A stretch of 18,443 bases of DNA from an uncultured Clostridia bacterium (GTDB lineage: Bacteria; Bacillota; Clostridia; Christensenellales; Aristaeellaceae): contig CAKUFB010000025.1 in NCBI GenBank assembly GCA_934647145.1, positions 1-18,443 of the forward strand, given 5' to 3'. Within the stretch, counting starts at the first letter, position 1. The number at the start of each line of letters is the position of its first letter. Below are positions 14,000 to 18,443 of the stretch, piece by piece. The position numbers were made by a program, and so were the translations under genes. The notes below the pieces were generated by a model. The model had not been told where the DNA came from and did not search any database. It saw only the letters and a program-made list of their open reading frames with translations.

Positions 14000-14037
14000 G
14001 GGGTTGTGAATGAACAAGCCTGTTCCTTCACAGCCCC
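14000..14037 (+). terminator. Strong hairpin between the binding-protein and response-regulator genes
   Basis: A 17-bp stem (14000-14016 with 14021-14037) with one wobble and one mismatch closes a 4-nt loop. It lies 24 nt after the binding-protein stop and 29 nt before the next start. No U-run follows, so it is more likely a partial terminator or an mRNA-stabilising hairpin that keeps binding-protein message more abundant than the regulator message. Confidence 0.5.
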
Positions 14038-14066
14038 CTTGGTCATATCACGGAAGGAGATCGATC

Positions 14067-15485
14067 ATGTACAGACTGTTCATCGTTGAGGATGACGACA
14101 ATATCCGCACGGGCCTGGATCGTTTTTTCGACTGGGCAAGTCTTGACATCATACCGGTCGGAAGCGCTTCCAACGGAGAGGAGGCGCTGCGCCGCGTGAT
14201 GGAAACCCGGGCGGATATTGTGCTGTCCGACGTGATGATGCCGGGTATGACCGGTCTTGAAATGGCAAAGCGCCTGTACGAAATGAAATGGAACGGCGCC
14301 CTTGTGTTCCTGTCGGCCTATGGCGATTCTCAGAAACTGCAGGACGCCCTTCGCATTCATGCCGCAGACTATGTACTCAAGCCCTTTGATGACGAGGACA
14401 TGATCGGCGCGATGCGGCGCGCCAAGGAAAAGCTGGCCGAAAGAGACGCTTATTCAGAGCTTGAAAAATCGCAGTACTGGAGGAAGGTCATTCAAGGTGA
14501 TTCTGCGGCTCAGGACGATGAAACGGGGCGATATGTCGTCACATTAATTTATGACGAAGAAAACAGCGACGCGCTGTCCGATGAAATAAAAAGGCTGAAC
14601 GGCATTGTGTGGTCTGGGAAAATCTCGGAAAACGAAACGGTCGTCATCTGGTCGTATGAGGGCGCAGATCAACCGATCGACGACCAGATGACTGCGCTTT
14701 CCGGGAAATGCCCGCGGCTCGGCATGCACAGGTCGGCGGTGGTTGCGCAGACATGGCGTATTTCTTCCGTTATCAATCAACTCCGGGGAAAGCTGGCTCA
14801 GGGCAGCGTTGCTTTGGGCGGCGGCACCGCAACGTTCATGCCTGTAGAGAAAATCGGACAGTGGATTCTGGAGAACCTCCGCACGAGCGAGGATGAGAAC
14901 TGGGTACGCAATCGAAGAAATGAGATTATCAGCCGCCTGAATTCGTCTGAAATTCGCCGGGTTTGCGACCTGCAGGACAAGAGCATTGCCCTGACGCAGT
15001 ATTTATCTGGGCTGCTGGGAAAGGGCGCTTCGTACGATACCTATGAGACATGGCGCAAGCGAGTCAGTATGATGCTGATAGGCTGTGACAGAGCCGACCG
15101 GATTTGCGAGGTGCTGATTACGGGACTGCAAACCCTGCATACGTTGTCTCGGGAACAAAGAAAGCTGAACGATGACTATGCCCGGATCTGCAGAGCGGTG
15201 GAAGGGCATCTAAATGAGGTGAGCCTACCCTGGCTTGTCGAGCGAACCGGCCTGTCAAAATGGACAATCACGAAGATTATTCGCCGGGAAAACGACAGCA
15301 CAGTGAATGAATGGCTACAAAAACTGAGAATTCAGGAAGCGGCGCGTCTGCTGGCGGAAACCGGTTTGAAGGCGTATGAGATTGCCGGCATGGTCGGGTA
15401 TTCGAGCGTGGACTATTTTACGACAGTTTTCCGCAGGGTCATGCAGACAACACCGGAACAGTATCGCATGAAAAGGAAGTTTTAG
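14067..15485 (+). CDS. YesN-type response regulator with AraC DNA-binding domain
   Basis: A 472-residue two-component response regulator. The receiver domain (1-120) has the acidic pair Asp9/Asp10, phospho-acceptor Asp55 in LSDVMMPG, Ser83 at the Thr/Ser position and Lys105 in LKPFD. A poorly conserved middle region (about 125-365) joins it to an AraC-type double HTH (about 370-470), with the second HTH at AYEIAGMVGYSSVDYFTTVF (436-455). The ATG at 14067 has AAGGAG 7 nt upstream and starts exactly at the conserved YRLFIVEDD opening. Its probable partner is the YesM-type kinase at 8813, and its likely target is the ABC promoter near 10516-10564. It may be read through from the transporter operon past the hairpin. 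Confidence 0.92.
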   Translation: MYRLFIVEDDDNIRTGLDRFFDWASLDIIPVGSASNGEEALRRVMETRADIVLSDVMMPGMTGLEMAKRLYEMKWNGALVFLSAYGDSQKLQDALRIHAADYVLKPFDDEDMIGAMRRAKEKLAERDAYSELEKSQYWRKVIQGDSAAQDDETGRYVVTLIYDEENSDALSDEIKRLNGIVWSGKISENETVVIWSYEGADQPIDDQMTALSGKCPRLGMHRSAVVAQTWRISSVINQLRGKLAQGSVALGGGTATFMPVEKIGQWILENLRTSEDENWVRNRRNEIISRLNSSEIRRVCDLQDKSIALTQYLSGLLGKGASYDTYETWRKRVSMMLIGCDRADRICEVLITGLQTLHTLSREQRKLNDDYARICRAVEGHLNEVSLPWLVERTGLSKWTITKIIRRENDSTVNEWLQKLRIQEAARLLAETGLKAYEIAGMVGYSSVDYFTTVFRRVMQTTPEQYRMKRKF

Positions 15486-15874
15486 GGAATGTCCTGAATC
15501 TGCCAGCCGCCTCAGGTCTGTCGAAAGGGAGCCGAACGATACTGTGAACCTGAAAAAAGCCCCTCGTCTCTATTTCACAGAGCGCGAGGGGGATTATCGG
15601 TTTTTGAAACCTTTCGCGCGAGAAAACCTGCGCAGGAGACACTATCCTCATTTCGCAGGTGTTTTCCGGGAAGGGGCTGGGAAGGCGCATTTTTCAAAAA
15701 GACGTCGTTCGACCGCGTCCTTTGTCGGCGTTCCACGTTTCTTATATCTGACGGCAGAGGCGAAGCCGACAGACCACCTGTAGGTAGTTCTTGTGAATTT
15801 GCAGACCTTGGCCGCTTCAGTCTATGGCAGCCAATGGTTGTCGATAGAAAAGGCGGCAGCAAGTGGGTACAGGC
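15486..15874. other. 389-bp intergenic region without a gene
   Basis: This lies between the convergent response-regulator and HAD phosphatase genes. Apart from the terminator-like hairpin at 15553-15591 and a weak inverted repeat (ACCTGCG 15626-15632 with CGCAGGT 15654-15660), nothing was recognised. Short open frames here have no ribosome binding site and no familiar protein features. Confidence 0.6.
15553..15591. terminator. Intrinsic terminator between convergent genes
   Basis: CCCCTCG (15560-15566) pairs with CGAGGGG (15585-15591), and the loop contains a further short pairing (TCTC with GAG). On the minus strand the stem is followed at once by TTTTTT (complement of 15553-15558), the classic intrinsic layout, so it should end transcription of the deoD-HAD operon. 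It may also stop the response-regulator transcript 75 nt after its stop codon. Confidence 0.6.
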
Positions 15875-16510
15875 TCAGCCTGCGGTCATCCAGGCGAGCA
15901 GCTCGGGCACGGTGTGTACGCGGTAGGGGGTGTCGTAGGTCTCGAAGAAGCGCTCCGGGTCGAACAGGCAGCCGTCGATGCCCGCAGCGCGCGCCGCCTC
16001 GATGTCGATGTCGCGGTCGCCGACCATGCAGGCGGAGGCCGGGTCGACCAGGCCGCGATGAATCAGACTGAGCAGCGCGTCGGGCGCGGGCTTCTTGGGG
16101 AAGGGATCCTGCGAGGTGACGCGCCCCTCGAAGCAGTCCAGTATGCCATAGCGCTCCAGCGCCTCGAGGGCCGCCTGATCGCGGTGGGTGTACAGGTGAT
16201 GATGCGCGCCCAGCTCGTGCGTCTCGCGGATCAGCTCGGGCATGCCGGGGTAGGGGATCATCGTATCGACGGGCAGCGTCCGCTCGCAGGCACAGTAGGC
16301 CGCCATGAAGTCGAAGGCCGGGTCGATGGCATACTTTTCCTGAAAGTACTTCCGCGCGCTGCCCACTGAAACCTTCATCCGGCGCAGGATTTCCTCTTCG
16401 CACTCGACCACGCCGCACTGCCTGAGCGCGTAGTCGAAGCACCTGACCATGCGCGGATAGGTGTTAAACAGCGTGCCGTCGAAGTCCCAGATAAAGTGCT
16501 GATAGCGCAT
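15875..16510 (-). CDS. HAD-superfamily phosphatase (Gph/phosphoglycolate-phosphatase-like)
   Basis: A 211-residue HAD hydrolase with all four motifs: motif I WDFDGTL (Asp9 nucleophile, Asp11 acid/base), motif II Thr108 in LYTHRD, motif III Lys139 or Lys140, and motif IV GDRDID (164-169; Asp165 and Asp169 for Mg2+). A helical cap (about 17-80) places it with subclass I enzymes that remove phosphate from small sugar or nucleotide phosphates. The ATG at 16510 lies 8 nt after the deoD stop codon, and its GAGG site overlaps that stop, so translation is coupled. Linkage to a nucleoside phosphorylase suggests a (deoxy)ribose-phosphate or nucleotide substrate, but this is inference. Confidence 0.88.
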   Translation of the reverse strand: MRYQHFIWDFDGTLFNTYPRMVRCFDYALRQCGVVECEEEILRRMKVSVGSARKYFQEKYAIDPAFDFMAAYCACERTLPVDTMIPYPGMPELIRETHELGAHHHLYTHRDQAALEALERYGILDCFEGRVTSQDPFPKKPAPDALLSLIHRGLVDPASACMVGDRDIDIEAARAAGIDGCLFDPERFFETYDTPYRVHTVPELLAWMTAG

Positions 16511-16518
16511 GCCGTACC

Positions 16519-17226
16519 TCAGGCAATGGTCAGCGCCAGCTCAATCATCTGGTTGAAGGAAAGCTGCCGCTCGTCGGAGGAGAGACCCTCGCCGGTGGCC
16601 GGATTGTCCGAAATGGTCAGCAGGGCCAGCGCGCCTTTGCCCGCGCGGGCGGCGTTGAGGTACAGCGCGGCCGCCTCCATCTCAACGCACAGCACGCCCA
16701 GCTTTTCGAGCTTTCCGGCCGGGTTGGACTCGTCATAGAAGGTATCCGATGAGAAGATCGGCCCGGCCACCAGGCTTTCGCCGCGCATCCTGGCGGTTTC
16801 CATTGCCTTCATCAGCAGCTCGGGCGAGCAGCAGGGGGCCAGGTTTCCGTCAAAGCCGAATTGCCTGCCGAAGGAGGAGTTGGTGTAGGCGCTCACGCCC
16901 GCCACCACGTCGCGGATGCGCAGCTTCTGGCTGATCATGCCGGCCGAACCCACGCGGATGATGTTCTCCACGCCGTAGAAGTTGAACAGCTCGTAGGAAT
17001 AGATGCCGATGGAGGGCATGCCCATGCCCGAGGCCATGACCGAGACGCGCTTGCCCTGGTACAGTCCGGTATAGCCCTGCACGCCGCGCACGTTGTTGAC
17101 CAGCTGCGCGCCGGTCAGGAATTCCTTCGCGATGTACTGCGCGCGAAGCGGATCGCCCGGCATCAGGACGGTTTCGGCAAAATCGCCCGCACGGGCGCTG
17201 ATGTGGGGAGTAGGAATGTTGCTCAT
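16519..17226 (-). CDS. deoD: Purine-nucleoside phosphorylase, DeoD type
   Basis: A 235-residue enzyme of the hexameric DeoD family, at the usual length. It splits purine (deoxy)nucleosides with phosphate into free base and (deoxy)ribose-1-phosphate in the cytosol for salvage. Visible signatures are the N-terminal TPHISA, the phosphate-binding MPGDPLRA (22-29) and RVGSAG (91-96), ribose-binding VEMEAAA (181-187), and the catalytic Asp207 in TISDNPATGE (204-213). Escherichia coli DeoD has His where Asn208 is; Asn is common in Gram-positive members. AGGAGG precedes the ATG at 17226. It is the first gene of a two-gene operon with the HAD phosphatase, driven by a good minus-strand promoter. Confidence 0.94.
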   Translation of the reverse strand: MSNIPTPHISARAGDFAETVLMPGDPLRAQYIAKEFLTGAQLVNNVRGVQGYTGLYQGKRVSVMASGMGMPSIGIYSYELFNFYGVENIIRVGSAGMISQKLRIRDVVAGVSAYTNSSFGRQFGFDGNLAPCCSPELLMKAMETARMRGESLVAGPIFSSDTFYDESNPAGKLEKLGVLCVEMEAAALYLNAARAGKGALALLTISDNPATGEGLSSDERQLSFNQMIELALTIA

Positions 17227-17255
17227 AAAAAGGCCTCCTGACTGTGTTTTCTTTC

Positions 17256-17284
17256 ATTATATCGCATTCGGGGAAATTTGTCAC
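17256..17284 (-). promoter_or_regulatory. Promoter of the deoD-HAD operon
   Basis: On the minus strand GTGACA (17284-17279) and a consensus TATAAT (17261-17256) are separated by 17 nt, with RNA start near 17250 and a leader of about 23 nt carrying the AGGAGG site. Confidence 0.7.
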
Positions 17285-17309
17285 CAAAAAGATTTTTGAG
17301 AAGAAACCG

Positions 17310-17338
17310 TTGCCAAATGAGAAAACGTGTGGTATATT
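17310..17338 (+). promoter_or_regulatory. Promoter of the coiled-coil protein gene
   Basis: TTGCCA (17310-17315) and TATATT (17333-17338) are 17 nt apart, divergent from the deoD promoter. RNA would start near 17345, giving a leader of about 27 nt that carries AAGGAGGG. Confidence 0.65.
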
Positions 17339-17371
17339 ATTGTAAAAGGAAAAAACAAGGAGGGTCAATTC

Positions 17372-18412
17372 ATGGACAAGAAGAACGTCGTCATGTACAT
17401 CCTGGCAGTCGTCGTTGTCGTCGCGCTCATCCTTGCCGGCAATTCGCTGAGCAAAAGCCGCGACCTCAGGGACAAGAACAGCGTGCTTGAAAGCGCGAAC
17501 GGTGAGCTGACCGCCCAGCTTTCCGAAAAGGACAAGGCGCTTGCCGACGCGCAGACCGAGTATGACGCTCAGCTGGCGGAGAAGGACAAGGCGCTTGCCG
17601 ACGCACAGACCGAGTACGACGCTCAGCTGGCGGAGAAGGACAAGGCGCTTGCCGACGCGCAGACTGAGTACGACGCTCAGCTGGCCGAGAAGGACAAGAC
17701 ACTCGCCGACGCGCAGACCGAGTACGACGCTGCGCTTTCCGAGAAGGACAAGGCGCTTGCCGACGCGCAGACTGAGTATGCCGCTGCGCTTTCCGAGAAG
17801 GACAAGGCGCTTGCCGACGCGCAGACTGCGGCGGACGCGGCTCAGGCGGAGCTCACGGAGCAGCTGGCCGAGAAGGAGAAAGCGCTCGCCGACGCGCAGA
17901 CTGAGTATGCCGCTGCGCTTTCCGAGAAGGACAAGGCGCTTACCGACGCGAAGGCCACGTATGACAAGCTGATTGCCGACAAGGATGCGGAAATCGAGCT
18001 GCTCAAGGGCGAGCACTCGGTGACGATTGAAGGCGCTGATCAGGAGCTCGCCGCCCGCGATCAGCTCATTGCGGCGAAGGACCAGGAGCTGGAGGATCTC
18101 AGGGCTGTACACGAGCAGGAGCTCGCCAGCCTGGAGGAGGCGCAGAAAAAGGCGCTCGCCGATGCGCAGGCCGCGTATGAGAAGGAACTGACCGATCAGA
18201 AGAACGAGTATGAGATCCTGCTGGATGAACTCAGGCAGGGTCAGACCATCGTGGAGCCGGCAGACGTTGAGCGGCTGGAGCAGATCATCGACGCGATGGT
18301 CAAGGTGGCCTCTGAAGAGAAGCTGCTGCTCACCCGCCTGTCCATGCAGACCGACGAGGTGCGCGCCAAGTTCTTCGCAAAGGTGTTCGAACTGATCAAA
18401 TCCGCAGAATAA
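17372..18412 (+). CDS. Membrane-anchored coiled-coil protein with 18-residue tandem repeats
   Basis: A 346-residue protein of unknown function. A single N-terminal transmembrane segment (about 6-23, MYILAVVVVVALILAG) is followed by a long, highly charged alpha-helical coiled coil (about 30-290) and a small non-repetitive C-terminal domain (about 291-346). Residues 56-206 are tandem repeats of an 18-residue unit typified by ALADAQTEYDAQLAEKDK: seven units of 18 and one of 25 residues (146-170). There is no lipobox and no obvious cleavage site, so it is probably a bitopic membrane protein with the coil outside. The ATG at 17372 has AAGGAGGG upstream and its own promoter. It could be a cell-envelope spacer, a tether or a division-related protein; nothing in the sequence decides between these. 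Confidence 0.85.
   Translation: MDKKNVVMYILAVVVVVALILAGNSLSKSRDLRDKNSVLESANGELTAQLSEKDKALADAQTEYDAQLAEKDKALADAQTEYDAQLAEKDKALADAQTEYDAQLAEKDKTLADAQTEYDAALSEKDKALADAQTEYAAALSEKDKALADAQTAADAAQAELTEQLAEKEKALADAQTEYAAALSEKDKALTDAKATYDKLIADKDAEIELLKGEHSVTIEGADQELAARDQLIAAKDQELEDLRAVHEQELASLEEAQKKALADAQAAYEKELTDQKNEYEILLDELRQGQTIVEPADVERLEQIIDAMVKVASEEKLLLTRLSMQTDEVRAKFFAKVFELIKSAE
17537..17989 (+). repeat. 54-bp in-frame tandem repeat array within the coiled-coil gene
   Basis: Eight consecutive units encode residues 56-206. Seven are 54 bp and one is 75 bp (17807-17881), the longer one carrying an extra seven codons. The first five are the most alike at the DNA level and the last is the most diverged, as expected from recent duplication by slippage or recombination in the upstream part of the array. 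Confidence 0.85.
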
Positions 18413-18432
18413 GCATCGGAAAGGACAGAGAA

Positions 18433-18443
18433 TTGAATCGTGA
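18433..18443 (+). CDS. Possible start of the next gene (partial)
   Basis: After the coiled-coil stop, AAGGA (18421-18425) lies 7 nt before a TTG codon at 18433; a GTG at 18440 is an alternative start. Only three codons are visible, so no product can be named. This is a tentative call based on ribosome-site spacing alone. Confidence 0.25.

Noticed and set aside
15852..15865. A 14-nt minus-strand match to the start of the left-hand 121-bp repeat
   Set aside because: A single match of this length is expected by chance in a window this size, and the similarity does not extend beyond it.
16850..18112. Long minus-strand frame with Leu/Arg/Val-rich repeats opposite the coiled-coil gene, running into deoD out of frame
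   Set aside because: The repetition is the complement of the 54-bp coding repeats. It has no start signal, and it spans two opposed promoters.
1..18443. Mobile elements, CRISPR arrays, tRNA or rRNA genes
   Set aside because: No transposase or integrase motifs, no regularly spaced direct repeats with unique spacers, and no tRNA- or rRNA-like sequence were seen. The only regular repeat is the in-frame coding array at 17537-17989.

Overview
The window looks like a chromosomal segment of an anaerobic, moderately GC-rich Firmicute of the class Clostridia, possibly a gut or rumen member. The evidence is the strong AGGAGG-type ribosome binding sites, TTGACA/TATAAT promoters, two oxygen-sensitive glycyl radical enzymes (GREs), and an LplB/YtcP-type sugar ABC transporter with YesM/YesN-type two-component regulators. 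No mobile element, CRISPR array, rRNA or tRNA was seen. The genus cannot be fixed from the sequence.

Left edge (1-671): the first 15 codons of a translational GTPase, most likely typA/bipA, on the minus strand with its promoter. Next comes about 570 bp without a gene, holding a degenerate 121-bp tandem repeat, and then the promoter and a long leader hairpin of the next operon. 672-2203 (+) is a two-gene operon, an EamA/DMT transporter overlapping by 4 nt a cytosolic SGNH hydrolase. It ends at a hairpin (2220-2261) shared with the convergent operon.

Core (2295-15485): the minus-strand operon reads GRE-B (5482-7848), radical-SAM activase (4540-5451), GRE-A (2295-4517). The two GREs are divergent paralogues with an unusual RhCGWNWYFNNM radical loop, and they differ at the catalytic C-x-E position. 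Divergently (+) lie an AraC regulator, a YesM-type histidine kinase, two CUT1 permeases, a solute-binding protein and a YesN-type response regulator. The simplest reading is that the two-component system senses an extracellular carbohydrate-like compound, the ABC transporter imports it using an ATPase encoded elsewhere, and AraC controls radical-based dehydration or bond cleavage by the two GREs. No glycoside hydrolase is present, and the substrate cannot be read from the sequence. This is the best candidate here for an undescribed system.

Right part (15486-18443): 389 bp of non-coding DNA with a terminator-like hairpin, then a minus-strand operon of purine nucleoside phosphorylase (deoD) and a HAD phosphatase. 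Divergent from it is a membrane-anchored coiled-coil protein built from 18-residue tandem repeats. A possible next gene begins in the last bases.
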